Shown here piece after piece: positions 39,479-48,718 of a stretch of DNA of 64,000 bases. Under the pieces are notes generated by a model. That model made no database searches and had not been told where the DNA came from. It saw only the letters and a list, made by a program, of their open reading frames with translations. Origin of the DNA: CAZGLK01 sp964526375 (lineage in GTDB: Bacteria; Patescibacteriota; Minisyncoccia; JACQLN01); NCBI GenBank assembly GCA_964526375.1, contig CAZGLK010000001.1, positions 1 through 64,000 on the forward strand. The letters run 5' to 3'. The number at the start of each line of letters is the position of its first letter. Position 1 is the stretch's first letter. Both the position numbers and the translations under genes were made by a program.

Positions 39479-40219
39479 ATGCTTCACGGTAAAAAGATAT
39501 CGGTAGTTTTTGCGACTTACAGGGAAAAAGCCTCAATCCGAAACGTCATAACAGAGTTTGAAGAAACCGGAATTGTTGACGAAATAGTGGTGGTCAACAA
39601 CAATGCCGAGCCGGGCACGGACGAAGAAGTAAAAAAGACAAAAGCGCGGCTGGTTTATCAAACGAAACAGGGCTATGGCTGGGCTCTCCGGAAAGGCATT
39701 AAAGAGGCCACAGGAGATTATATCGTGTTGTGTGAGCCGGATTACACTTATGCCGGCAAGGACATTTGGAAGTTTCTTGCCTATGCCGAAGATTTTGACA
39801 TTGTTTTTGGTTCCCGCACCAATCGCGCTACTGTTGCTCTCAATACCGACATGAATGTGCTGCGGCGAATTGGCAATGTTTTTTACGCCAAAGTAATTGA
39901 AGTCTTGTACGGCGCTAAAACCATTACCGACATCGGTTGCACTTACAAGCTTTTCAGAAAGGAGGCGCTTCGGATGATTGAGCCGTATTTTAGCTCGGGT
40001 GATCCGAAATTCGCGACAGAACTTATTTTATTGGCGGCGAGTTTCAAAATTCCATTTGTGGAAATACCGGTTAATTATCGAAGTCGGGTTGGAGAATCCA
40101 CTATAATTTCTCATTGGTATAAACTGATCCGTTGGGCTTTCAAGCTTATGTGGTTTTTCTTTTCTTTCCGAGCGAAATGGGCCTTAGGCCGGATCAGGGC
40201 CAATCACTATAATGTTTAA
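39479..40219 (+). CDS. GT2 glycosyltransferase, polyprenyl-phosphate sugar synthase-like
   Basis: A 246-residue GT-A enzyme. ISVVFATYREKASIRNVI, EIVVVNNNAEPGTDE, GYGWALRKGIKEATGDYIVLCEPDYTY (the DxD-like ExD position), FGSRTN and DIGCTYKLFRKEALRMI follow dolichol-phosphate-mannose synthase-type enzymes. A basic, partly hydrophobic C-terminal tail (WAFKLMWFFFSFRAKW) suggests membrane association. It probably loads a sugar onto polyprenyl phosphate. It overlaps the next gene by 8 bases. Confidence 0.83.
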   Translation: MLHGKKISVVFATYREKASIRNVITEFEETGIVDEIVVVNNNAEPGTDEEVKKTKARLVYQTKQGYGWALRKGIKEATGDYIVLCEPDYTYAGKDIWKFLAYAEDFDIVFGSRTNRATVALNTDMNVLRRIGNVFYAKVIEVLYGAKTITDIGCTYKLFRKEALRMIEPYFSSGDPKFATELILLAASFKIPFVEIPVNYRSRVGESTIISHWYKLIRWAFKLMWFFFSFRAKWALGRIRANHYNV

Positions 40220-41447
40220 GATTAATAAGGCCTGCCGCGATTGCGGATCAAGCGACTTGGTTAAGTTTCTTGATTTGGGAGATCAACCGGCAGCCAACAG
40301 TTTTCTGAATAAAGAAAAATTGAAAGGAGACGAACCCAAGTTCCCCTTGGGGGTTTATTTTTGCGGAAACTGCAATTTGGCCCAACTTATTCACATAGTT
40401 GATCCGGCCGCCCTTTTCCGGAGTTATATTTATCTCTCTTCCGGTATGCCCAAGGTTTCACCCTATTGGCAGGCCTATGCCCAACAGGTAATAACCGATT
40501 ACTTGCCCCAGAGAGACGGATTCATTGTTGAGTTTGGAAGTAATGACGGAGTTTTACTTAGATTTTTTAAAGATTCCGGTTATAAGGTTCTAGGAATTGA
40601 TCCTGCTGAAAATGTGGCCAAGATAGCCCAAGAGCGAGGTATGCCAACGATTGTGGATTTTTTTGGTGAAGCCGTCGCATCGGAGATTGTTAAAAACCAT
40701 GGCCGCGCCGAAGTTATAATGGCCAACAATGTCTTGGCGCACATTGATGATCATCAGGATGTCTGCAGAGGAGTGAGGACGCTTTTAGCCCCGAGAGGGG
40801 TGTGGGTGATAGAAGCCCCTTACCTAATTGATATGTTCGAAAACCTCACTTATGATACAATTTACCATGAGCATCTTTCGTTCTTGTCAGTTCGGCCTTT
40901 GCAGAAACTGTTTGCTCGTTACGGACTGGAAATTTTTAAGGCTGATGTGGTTCAAGCGCAGGGACAATCTTTGAGGTTGTTTGTTGGCCACAGCGGAACT
41001 CGCCCGGTTTCAGAAACAGTTTTTGAACTGACAAGCCGGGAACTTGAATACCGTTTAGATTCCGGTCAAAGTTATTTTGATCTGGCTCGGCGAGTCGAAA
41101 AATCAAGATCCATATTGGTGTCGCTGTTGAGAAGGTTGAAATCGGAGGGGAAGACCGTGGCTGCTTATGGGGCCCCGGCCAAAGGCAATACGGTTCTTAA
41201 TTATTGCAATATCGGCGCCGATATTTTGGATTATGCCTTGGATGATCTGCCGACCAAACAGGGTCTTTATACGCCAGGTCAACGCATACCGGTGCTTGAT
41301 CGGGAATGGGCCCATCTTAATCCACCCGATTATTATTTGATGCTGGCCTGGAATTATAAAGGAGCCATTCTGGAAAAGGAAGCGGATTACATTAGAAAAG
41401 GGGGTAAATTTATTATGCCCATAGGCGATGAACCAAAAATCATATAA
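40212..41447 (+). CDS. sugar C-methyltransferase, TylC3/Methyltransf_13-14 type
   Basis: A 411-residue three-domain enzyme. The N-terminal zinc domain has CRDCGS and YFCGNCNLAQL; the SAM domain has VEFGSNDGVLLRFF, GIDPAENV, and ANNVLAHIDD; YDTIYHEHLSFLS contains the tyrosine-histidine active-site motif; the C-terminal domain has AYGAPAKGNTVLNYC. This is the architecture of NDP-4-keto-6-deoxyhexose 3-C-methyltransferases that make branched sugars. Its substrate would be the product of the dehydratase encoded next (20-base overlap). Confidence 0.9.
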   Translation: MFKINKACRDCGSSDLVKFLDLGDQPAANSFLNKEKLKGDEPKFPLGVYFCGNCNLAQLIHIVDPAALFRSYIYLSSGMPKVSPYWQAYAQQVITDYLPQRDGFIVEFGSNDGVLLRFFKDSGYKVLGIDPAENVAKIAQERGMPTIVDFFGEAVASEIVKNHGRAEVIMANNVLAHIDDHQDVCRGVRTLLAPRGVWVIEAPYLIDMFENLTYDTIYHEHLSFLSVRPLQKLFARYGLEIFKADVVQAQGQSLRLFVGHSGTRPVSETVFELTSRELEYRLDSGQSYFDLARRVEKSRSILVSLLRRLKSEGKTVAAYGAPAKGNTVLNYCNIGADILDYALDDLPTKQGLYTPGQRIPVLDREWAHLNPPDYYLMLAWNYKGAILEKEADYIRKGGKFIMPIGDEPKII

Positions 41448-42468
41448 AAACATACTTATCTGCGGCGGTTGCGGTTTTATGGGGTCAAATTTTGTTCGCC
41501 GACTCCACAATAAGTATCCGGCCTATAAAATATTTAATCTGGATCTTTTAACTTACGCCGGCAACCCGGAAAATTTATCGGATGTAGCCGTGAGTCAGCG
41601 GTATCAGTTCGTCCACGGCGATATTGGAGATCGGCCGATGGTTGAAGATCTCTTTTCCACGCATAAATTTGAAGTAGTTATTAACTTTGCCGCCGAAAGC
41701 CATGTTGACCGCTCTTTGGTTGACACTCTGCCGTTTATCAAGACCAATGTTCAAGGGGCTTATATTTTGCTTGAGGTCGCTCGAAATTACAAAACCCCCA
41801 GGTTTATTTATATTTCTACAGACGAAGTCTATGGCGATGTTCCCCGGGGCATAAAAACCCAAGAGTCCTATCCCCTTAATCCCACTAATCCTTATGCCGC
41901 CTCCAAGGCCGCCGCCGACCTGATGGTTCAAGCCTACATTAAAACCCACAATATTCCGGCTTTGATTTTGCGAAGTTCAAATAATTATGGACCGTATCAG
42001 TACCCGGAAAAGTTGAATTCGTTGGTGGTAACTAATTTGATTGAGGGCAGAAAGGTTCCCGTTCATGGCCAGGGCCAGCATATTCGGAGCTGGATTCATG
42101 TTGAAGATTTTTGCAATGCTTTGGATTTGATTATGCATAGGGGTTATGATCACCGAATTTATAATATCGCCGGAGAAGAAAAAAGCAACATGGATATTAT
42201 TAAAGAAATCGCTCAAGCCCTGGGTAAGAATCATCAGGAACACCTGGAATACGTACATGATCGTCCTGGCGCGGATTTTCGTTACTCGCCCGATCATTCT
42301 TTAATAACCAAAGAATTGAGTTGGAGCCGAGAGCATTCTTACGGGGAGTCTTTGGCTGGCTTGGTAAATTGGTACATAGATAACCGATCCTGGTGGGAAA
42401 AAATTAAACAAAGGAGGGAATTTTTAGACCACTACGATAAACAAAGCAAAGGGCAATATGATCTCTAA
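41428..42468 (+). CDS. rmlB: dTDP-glucose 4,6-dehydratase
   Basis: Converts dTDP-glucose to dTDP-4-keto-6-deoxyglucose. The 346-residue extended SDR has GGCGFMGSNF, FAAESHVDRSL, STDEVYGDV (Thr-Asp-Glu catalytic set), YAASKAAADLMV (YxxxK), RSSNNYGPYQYPEKL and HGQGQHIRSWIHVEDF, all diagnostic for RmlB. rmlA and rmlC are not in the window. It overlaps the C-methyltransferase and the RmlD-like gene (11 bases), so this trio probably makes one deoxysugar. Confidence 0.93.
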   Translation: MNQKSYKNILICGGCGFMGSNFVRRLHNKYPAYKIFNLDLLTYAGNPENLSDVAVSQRYQFVHGDIGDRPMVEDLFSTHKFEVVINFAAESHVDRSLVDTLPFIKTNVQGAYILLEVARNYKTPRFIYISTDEVYGDVPRGIKTQESYPLNPTNPYAASKAAADLMVQAYIKTHNIPALILRSSNNYGPYQYPEKLNSLVVTNLIEGRKVPVHGQGQHIRSWIHVEDFCNALDLIMHRGYDHRIYNIAGEEKSNMDIIKEIAQALGKNHQEHLEYVHDRPGADFRYSPDHSLITKELSWSREHSYGESLAGLVNWYIDNRSWWEKIKQRREFLDHYDKQSKGQYDL

Positions 42469-43351
42469 AAATGCCGCAGTCTTGATCGTGGGCGCCAGCG
42501 GCCAATTAGGTTTTGATCTGATGCGGGTTTTTGGCGACCGGGCAGTCGGTTTGACCCATCGGGATATTGAGGTTTCTAATTTTGAAAAAGTTGCCCAAAT
42601 CGTAAAAAGCCATAAGCCGGCCTTGGTAATAAATGTTGCCGCTTTTGTGAAAGCAGAAGAGTGTGAAACCAAACCGGAATTATGTTTTAATGTTAATGCT
42701 GTGGGTGCGTTTAATGTTGCGAAAGCCGCCTCTGATGTGGGAGCGGATATTGTTTACTTAAGCACTGATTATGTTTTTGACGGCTCTAAACGAGTTTTTA
42801 GGGAAAACGACGCGATTAATCCATTGAATGTTTATGGTGCCAGCAAAGCCGCGGGGGAAAGTTTAGTCAAAATTGCCAATAGCCGTCATTACATAATACG
42901 GTCCAGCTGGTTTTTTGGCGCTAATTTACCGCATAAGGGTCTTGATTTTCCAAGAAAAATGTTAGAATTAGCCCGCAGAAAGTCAGAAATGAAGGTGGTT
43001 AACGACCAGTTCGGTTCCCCAACATATACGAAAGACCTGGCGTTTAAAATTAAAGAAGTAGTCCAGTGCGCGCCTTATGGGGTTTACCATATTACCAATC
43101 AAGGTGCAGCCTCGTGGTTTGATTTTGCCAAAGAAGTTCTAAGAGTGTCTGGTTCTAACATCAAACCTAGTCCCATTCCAACTTCTGAAAGCGGTTCCAA
43201 AATTAGAAGGCCAAAAAGTTCGGTTTTAGAGAACGCGAAACTTAAAAAATTGAACATCGGCCTTTTGCGCCCGTGGCAGGAAGCTCTGTCTGTATTCTTC
43301 AAAGAAATCAGCAAGCGAGGAGTAAATAATCTTCGCAAAAACAAAAGCTGA
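42458..43351 (+). CDS. rmlD: dTDP-4-dehydrorhamnose reductase-like SDR
   Basis: A 297-residue NAD(P)-dependent reductase: VGASGQLGFDLMRVFG, VINVAAFVKAEECE, STDYVFDGS, VYGASKAAGE (YxxxK), IRSSWFFG and VVNDQFGSPTYTKDLA match RmlD. Without an rmlC epimerase in view, the substrate may be a C-methylated 4-keto sugar instead of the rhamnose intermediate. It follows rmlB with an 11-base overlap. Confidence 0.87.
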   Translation: MISKNAAVLIVGASGQLGFDLMRVFGDRAVGLTHRDIEVSNFEKVAQIVKSHKPALVINVAAFVKAEECETKPELCFNVNAVGAFNVAKAASDVGADIVYLSTDYVFDGSKRVFRENDAINPLNVYGASKAAGESLVKIANSRHYIIRSSWFFGANLPHKGLDFPRKMLELARRKSEMKVVNDQFGSPTYTKDLAFKIKEVVQCAPYGVYHITNQGAASWFDFAKEVLRVSGSNIKPSPIPTSESGSKIRRPKSSVLENAKLKKLNIGLLRPWQEALSVFFKEISKRGVNNLRKNKS

Positions 43352-43371
43352 TTCTGTTATGTTTTAAACAG

Positions 43372-44745
43372 ATGAAAACGGTATTTCTGGTTATTCCAAA
43401 CCCAGTAATAACTTCGGATATTCTACGCACCAGGTACATAGAGTACTTGGCGTCTAAATACCGAGTAATTGTCGTCAACCCATTTTTTGGCGAGGGCGCG
43501 GCTAAAAAAATGGGTTACTTTGTTTCTCCTGCCACTGAATACATAAAATGGAAGCTGGAGCATCCTAGTTTCTGGGATATCCTCAAGCTCTTTCGCATAA
43601 GCTTAATAGGTGAGTTTGATTATCTGTCGGCCGTTCAGTTTTTTTACCGCCGCCCCAACTTTAGAAATAATCGGAGGAGGAGATTTTTAAGGATGCTGGG
43701 TAGGCCCTTTTCTGCTTTTCTGACGGCAGATTTTTTTACCAACTTAGAGAAATTGTTGTTGCCTCGATCGGTATTTTTCGAAAGTCTCCTCAAGAAGTAT
43801 AATCCAGCTCTTTTGATTACAGCCACACCCGGTTTTGACCCTATGGAGGCGGAGGTGATCATATGCGCCAAAAGAGCCGGTTTAACTACCGCGGCCATTG
43901 ACTTTTCTTGGGACAATTTGACTACCAATTGCAAACATATCAGGCGGACGGACTATTTAATAGTTTGGAATGACATTGTTAGAGACGAAGCAATTCGTAT
44001 TCATCACTATGACCGCAGCAAGATATTCACAGCCGGCGTTTTAAAATTCGACCACTACTTCCGGAATCAGTCCGGCGAACTTTCCCGCGAAGATTTTTTG
44101 ACGTCCAGGAACCTGAATCCTGCCAATAAGACCATAGTTTTCGCCACCAAGCCTAGGATCTATGGTGAACAGATTGAGCATATTAGGGCCGTAATCAAGG
44201 CGCGTGAGGCGGGTCAATTTGGACAAACCCTTAACATTTTGATTAGGCCGCACATTTTGGATGATCCAAAATTCTATCAGGAGTTTCTGTCTTTTGATAA
44301 TGTTTATGTGGATTGCCCGGGCAAAAGATTAATTTTGGAAAACGGAACTCCGAGCAGTGCCATGGAGATGGATCAAGAAGACTTGGTTAATCTTAAGCAC
44401 ATTCTCAAATACGGCGATGTTCATCTTCAATACGGTTCGACTCTGGCTTTGGAGGCAGCGGTGTTTGATAGGCCCGTGGTTAATATAGGATTTTTAAAAA
44501 CCATGCTTCATAACGAAAGCTACCGGATAGATCATTACTGGCCGGTGATTAAAAGCGGCGCCGCTCCTTTGGCCAAAGACATGGGCGAATTGGTCGGCTG
44601 GATCAATAAATATCTTAATCAACCGTCGTTGCACAGAGAAAACAGAGCCGGATTAGTTGCCGCCTACATACCCTTCCAAGACGGTCTGGCTTATCAAAGA
44701 AGTGTCCAGTTTTTAGACGGCATTTTGCAATCTGGCCATGGTTAA
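43372..44745 (+). CDS. GT-B-like surface-glycan protein, paralogue family member 2
   Basis: A 457-residue member of the five-gene family. Shared marks: FLVIPNPVITSDILRTRY, KKYNPALLITATPGFD, DFSWDNLTTN, YLIVWNDIVRDEAI, FTAGVLKFDHY, ILIRPH, GDVHLQYGSTLALEAAVFDRPVVN. It is closest in style to member 4 (both have GDVHLxYxST and lack the Gln-Cys-Trp end motif), so two subgroups are visible: 2 and 4 against 1, 3 and 5. The His in GDVHL could bind a nucleotide-sugar phosphate by analogy with GT-B enzymes. Overlaps the next gene by 8 bases. Confidence 0.6.
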   Translation: MKTVFLVIPNPVITSDILRTRYIEYLASKYRVIVVNPFFGEGAAKKMGYFVSPATEYIKWKLEHPSFWDILKLFRISLIGEFDYLSAVQFFYRRPNFRNNRRRRFLRMLGRPFSAFLTADFFTNLEKLLLPRSVFFESLLKKYNPALLITATPGFDPMEAEVIICAKRAGLTTAAIDFSWDNLTTNCKHIRRTDYLIVWNDIVRDEAIRIHHYDRSKIFTAGVLKFDHYFRNQSGELSREDFLTSRNLNPANKTIVFATKPRIYGEQIEHIRAVIKAREAGQFGQTLNILIRPHILDDPKFYQEFLSFDNVYVDCPGKRLILENGTPSSAMEMDQEDLVNLKHILKYGDVHLQYGSTLALEAAVFDRPVVNIGFLKTMLHNESYRIDHYWPVIKSGAAPLAKDMGELVGWINKYLNQPSLHRENRAGLVAAYIPFQDGLAYQRSVQFLDGILQSGHG

Positions 44746-45850
44746 CTTTGGGCTGGTGAAAAAAACGGAATTAGATTTGTTGCATCGGTTTTATGAAGAT
44801 GTCTATCCTGTCGGCCATATTTTGCGGCAGCAGGAATTTTTAGATTGGTATACCATAGCCAGTCCTTATTATCGCGGTTCCGTTTTTGAAAAGAATGGAT
44901 GCTACCCCATTATTGCCGCCTATGAGCAAAAAAAGATAATCGGTCAATGGATTTGTCAGCCAAGCAAGTTTAATTTTTATGGCCGGCTATTCTCAATGGC
45001 TTGGTTGTCCAATTGGATGATTCATCCGGCTTGGCGCCATCGGGGTGTGGGTGTTTTTTTTATTAAATTTTTGCTGGAGCAAGATTTTGACGTTTTTGCC
45101 GCCAATATGGTTACCCCCGAGGTAAACAAGATGCTGACTCATTTTGGCTACAGCCACCACGATCTCCGCCGCTACCTGGCTGTTCTTTCGCCTCAAGCGA
45201 TTCGATTGGTTCAGCGGCCAACGTCGCAGTTACAAGAAAAGATAAACTCAAACTTGATTATTCAAGATAATCCCGACCCAGCCGTGCTTAATGATGTTGA
45301 TCATTTTGACAGCCGCTACGATCTTTTTTGGGAGGCTGTTTTTGCCAATAACACCATGGGTTCTCTGCGCTCGGCGGATTTTTTGAATTGGCGCTACTTT
45401 CAAGATCCGTTTTTAACCTACAAAGGCTTTGTGGTGCAGGATGAGGCCGGCCATGTTAAAGGCGCGGTGGTTCTACGTTTAGAAAATATCAGGAATACCG
45501 GACTTAAAGCTTGCCGCCTAGTAGAGTTTATAGTTGATCCTGCATTTGTAACATTGGCAATGAAATCGGTTCTTGTTCAGGCATTGAAACGGGGCTGTGT
45601 CTTTATGGATTTTTATAATTTACTGGAAAATTTTGACAAAGAGTGGTATAGTCTGGGTATTTTGAAAAACGATCCAGTATTGTCTTGTGCTTTGCCTCGT
45701 CTAACCCAGCCTGTTTCTTATGAGAACTTTTTTATTAATTTAGCTGTTTTTGAAAAGCATCCCGCGATTCCATTGGCAGAGTTTTTAGATTTTAAAAAAT
45801 GGTATACCACTTCGGGAGATGCCGATCAGGACAGGAAAAATTTTTCATGA
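44738..45850 (+). CDS. GNAT-fold acyltransferase
   Basis: A 370-residue protein. The N-terminal part is a GNAT domain: WLSNWMIHPAWRHRGVGVFFIKFLL contains the R-x-x-G-x-G acetyl-CoA loop, and NKMLTHFGYSHHDLRRYL is the usual end of the fold. A second GNAT-like half (DLFWEAVFANNTMGSLRSADFLNWRYFQDP, VKGAVVLRLEN) suggests a tandem arrangement of the kind used for N-acylation of sugars or for Fem-like peptidyl transfer. A sugar substrate is inferred from context. ATGA overlap with the deacetylase gene. Confidence 0.68.
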   Translation: MVNFGLVKKTELDLLHRFYEDVYPVGHILRQQEFLDWYTIASPYYRGSVFEKNGCYPIIAAYEQKKIIGQWICQPSKFNFYGRLFSMAWLSNWMIHPAWRHRGVGVFFIKFLLEQDFDVFAANMVTPEVNKMLTHFGYSHHDLRRYLAVLSPQAIRLVQRPTSQLQEKINSNLIIQDNPDPAVLNDVDHFDSRYDLFWEAVFANNTMGSLRSADFLNWRYFQDPFLTYKGFVVQDEAGHVKGAVVLRLENIRNTGLKACRLVEFIVDPAFVTLAMKSVLVQALKRGCVFMDFYNLLENFDKEWYSLGILKNDPVLSCALPRLTQPVSYENFFINLAVFEKHPAIPLAEFLDFKKWYTTSGDADQDRKNFS

Positions 45851-46806
45851 TCAAAGAAGATCAATATTTTATTGTTAACTATCATTATGTGCTTGACCCG
45901 GTTTTACACCCGCGACTGGAGGGCATTTATCCGGTGCTCCCGGACGATTTTAGGGATCAAGTCCGTTTTCTCTGCGGTAATTTCAAAATAGTTACGGTTG
46001 AAGAACTTTACCATGCGGCTAGAGAGAACCTGGCTGGCAGGTTTTGCTCTCTAACTTTTGACGATGGTTTAAAAGAGCACGCTAATTTTGTTTTGGCGAC
46101 TCTTAAGGAATATAAAGCGCCGGGGACATTTTTTGTCATCACCATTCCCTTGGCTGGCAGAATTCCTTTGGCTCACAAAATTCATTGCTTGAGATCCAAG
46201 TATTCTGTGCCGGAACTGGCGGAGTTTTATCGTTGCTTTGCACAAGAACGTTATCCGGATTTGCTAAAGACGCACGCAGTAAAAGAGAACAGCCCGCGGC
46301 CCGCCTCAAAAATTAAAGTTTATGATGACGCCTTAACGGCTAGTTTTAAGGTAGCCATGTCTAGATTATCTCCGGCCGTGAGTCAGGAATTTGCGGATCT
46401 TCTTTGGTCTAAGTGCGGTTGGGATAGCAAGTACGAACAGTCAATGGCGCGAGAGATGTTTTTGAGCGCCGAAGAGATTAAAGAGATGGTGCGTCGGGGC
46501 ATGGCTATAGGCTGTCATACCCACAGCCACAACGCTCTGGGGCTGTTAGATAATAAAGCCGCCAAATCGGATATATTAAATTCACAGAAAATTTTGTCGG
46601 ACATTACCGGACATAGAATAAATTTATTCTCTTATCCCCACGGGATCTATTCTTCAAAGGACGGAGATATGCTTAAAGAACTGGGTTTCAATTATGCTGT
46701 AACCACAGAAAGACGGGGTTTGAGTGAGGCGGATTACCCACTGCAAATACCGAGGTACGATGTCCGTGATCTGGAAAATGCCAAATTGCTGAACATAGGT
46801 AATTAA
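45847..46806 (+). CDS. polysaccharide deacetylase (NodB/CE4-like)
   Basis: A 319-residue enzyme from ATG 45847, which overlaps the upstream stop (ATGA). NodB motifs: CSLTFDDGLKEHA (catalytic Asp-Asp), GTFFVITIPL, CHTHSHNALGLL (metal histidines), FSYPHG, and YAVTTERRG. It removes N-acetyl or related groups from sugars. An insertion of about 90 residues sits between the motif 1 strand and the histidine motif, and no signal peptide is present, so it probably acts in the cytosol on a precursor. Paired with the GNAT gene, it could exchange an acetyl for another acyl group. Confidence 0.85.
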   Translation: MIKEDQYFIVNYHYVLDPVLHPRLEGIYPVLPDDFRDQVRFLCGNFKIVTVEELYHAARENLAGRFCSLTFDDGLKEHANFVLATLKEYKAPGTFFVITIPLAGRIPLAHKIHCLRSKYSVPELAEFYRCFAQERYPDLLKTHAVKENSPRPASKIKVYDDALTASFKVAMSRLSPAVSQEFADLLWSKCGWDSKYEQSMAREMFLSAEEIKEMVRRGMAIGCHTHSHNALGLLDNKAAKSDILNSQKILSDITGHRINLFSYPHGIYSSKDGDMLKELGFNYAVTTERRGLSEADYPLQIPRYDVRDLENAKLLNIGN

Positions 46807-46852
46807 CCAAAACAAAACTTGCCGGAAATGTGTTTTAATAGCAAGCCTTTTT

Positions 46853-48481
46853 ATGAACTTTCGTGAGGTCCAACTTCGGGTTTTTGACTTGATGACCAGC
46901 GGCGCGGCTTCGCTGGCCGATTATTTGGCATGTCAGCGCGACTTAAAGAATCTAGCCGAGCAACCCCCCTCGTATTTTAGAAATCTGCGGGTCGCTTTTT
47001 TAAGTAATTTTACCCTGCAAGGACTCCCCGAGGTTTTTGAGGTTCAAGCCATTTTTCATAATTTGCGTTCTCAAACCTACCTAAGTCCTTATAACCAATA
47101 TCCCCAGGATATATTAAATCCCAATAGTGAACTGAACCGATTTAAACCAGACCTGGTTTATTTTTTGATGGACATGACGGATGTCGACCAGGCGCAATTT
47201 ACGACTTTATTGAACAATCTTTTAGATAACGTTAGAGCCAAGGTAATAGTGCCTCAAAGTTTTTTGGCGCTTGAGGCTAATGGTTTTTCCAACCGCAACC
47301 TGGTTGGTTTTGATTGGGACGGTTTTATAGACAAGATAGGCCGTGATGAGTTTTGGTATACCAAATACAAGGAATTGGGCGATTTAAGGCTGTCTCCGGC
47401 GGCTTTCTTGTCTTTGGCTAACGCCATTATGGGCTATGCCGTGTCTGTGGCTGGAGCCGACAAGAAGTGTTTGGTGACGGATTTAGACAATACGCTTTGG
47501 CGGGGTGTGGTTGGCGAGGACGATTTGGAAAGGATTGATCCTAATATCAATTTTCAAGATTTACTCTTGGGGTTTTATAGCCGAGGCGTAGTTTTGGCGG
47601 TTAACAGTCGCAACAACCAAGCCGATGCTTTGGCTGTTTTTGACGATCATCAGGAAATGAGGCTGCGTAAAAATCATTTGGCGGCTTGGCGCATAAATTG
47701 GGACGACAAAGTCACCAACATGAGAAGTTTGGCCGCGGAACTTAATTTGGGATTGGAATCTTTTGTTTTTGTTGATGATGATCCTTTTCAAAGAGGTTTG
47801 GTTAAGGAGTCTTTGCCGGAGGTGGCTGTGCTGGCCCCGGGTGGTTTGGAAGCATATCAAGGATTCACTAAATTGACCCTGACCGAAGAAGACGCGATGC
47901 GGGGGCAGATGTACGCCCAAGAGCGCGGTCGCAAGGAACTGGAGGCTGTCTTTACCAACCTGGGCGATTTTTTAAGCCAGTTGCAGATGGGCATATCCGT
48001 AGAACCAATCTCGGCCTTAACGATTCCACGAGTTAGCCAACTTACCCAAAAGACCAATCAATTTAACTTGGTTACGCGGCGATACTCGGAAGCAGAAGTG
48101 CAAGAATTGATCTCCAGCGGCTGGAAGATTTGGACGGCGCAGGCGCGGGATCGTTTTGGCGATTATGGGATAATAGCCGTGGCGGTTGTAGAGCCCCGGT
48201 CGAATTCAGTTTGGAGAATTGATAACTTTTTGTTAAGCTGCCGGGTTCTGGGTCGTGGGCTGGAGACAGCTTTTTTGTCTTACATTTTGGACAAAGCCAG
48301 AAATGAAGGCGTGTTGAAGGTTGTTGGAGAATTTGTTCCCACTTCCAAAAACAAGCCATGCGAGATGTTCTATCAGGGTCATAAATTTAAAGAGGTGGCC
48401 CGGCGGGACAACTCCACTTTTTACGAATATGACTTTAGCCAGCAGTGTCCCAGCCCGGAATTCATTAAGTTTTTAACCTAG
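46853..48481 (+). CDS. FkbH-like HAD-family protein (HAD-IIIC)
   Basis: A 542-residue protein with an SGNH-like N-terminal region, a HAD-IIIC domain with VTDLDNTLWRGVVGED (Asp210, Asp212) and FVFVDDDPFQRGLV, and a C-terminal GNAT-like domain (SQLTQKTNQFNLVTRRYS, FLLSCRVLGRGLE). FkbH proteins load a glyceryl group from 1,3-bisphosphoglycerate onto an acyl carrier protein, and relatives occur in capsule and LPS loci. The carrier protein gene begins 4 bases after the stop, supporting an FkbH-carrier pair. Confidence 0.88.
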   Translation: MNFREVQLRVFDLMTSGAASLADYLACQRDLKNLAEQPPSYFRNLRVAFLSNFTLQGLPEVFEVQAIFHNLRSQTYLSPYNQYPQDILNPNSELNRFKPDLVYFLMDMTDVDQAQFTTLLNNLLDNVRAKVIVPQSFLALEANGFSNRNLVGFDWDGFIDKIGRDEFWYTKYKELGDLRLSPAAFLSLANAIMGYAVSVAGADKKCLVTDLDNTLWRGVVGEDDLERIDPNINFQDLLLGFYSRGVVLAVNSRNNQADALAVFDDHQEMRLRKNHLAAWRINWDDKVTNMRSLAAELNLGLESFVFVDDDPFQRGLVKESLPEVAVLAPGGLEAYQGFTKLTLTEEDAMRGQMYAQERGRKELEAVFTNLGDFLSQLQMGISVEPISALTIPRVSQLTQKTNQFNLVTRRYSEAEVQELISSGWKIWTAQARDRFGDYGIIAVAVVEPRSNSVWRIDNFLLSCRVLGRGLETAFLSYILDKARNEGVLKVVGEFVPTSKNKPCEMFYQGHKFKEVARRDNSTFYEYDFSQQCPSPEFIKFLT

Positions 48482-48485
48482 CAGC

Positions 48486-48710
48486 ATGAGTATCGTCGAA
48501 GAGGTTTTGTGTAAAGTTATGGGGGTTGGGTCTGTTTCGGACAGCACCTCTCTCAAGGACATAGCCAGTTGGGATTCTTTTAATAGTTTGGTTTTGCTTA
48601 ACGAGCTGGAGAGCCAATTTGAAGTTAGGTTTACTTTGGATGAGGCCACGAGCTTTAATAGCGTGGCTGACATTAAACGAATCCTCCAGCAACGCGGCAT
48701 TAAGGTCTAA
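48486..48710 (+). CDS. acyl carrier protein 1
   Basis: A 74-residue helical carrier protein. The phosphopantetheine site is Ser31 in WDSFNSLVLLNELE, and the four-helix pattern with acidic helix 2 (ELESQFEVRFTLDEA) is standard. Its position directly after the FkbH-like gene suggests it carries the group loaded by that protein. No phosphopantetheinyl transferase is visible in the window. Confidence 0.87.
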   Translation: MSIVEEVLCKVMGVGSVSDSTSLKDIASWDSFNSLVLLNELESQFEVRFTLDEATSFNSVADIKRILQQRGIKV

Positions 48711-48718
48711 AATACATT

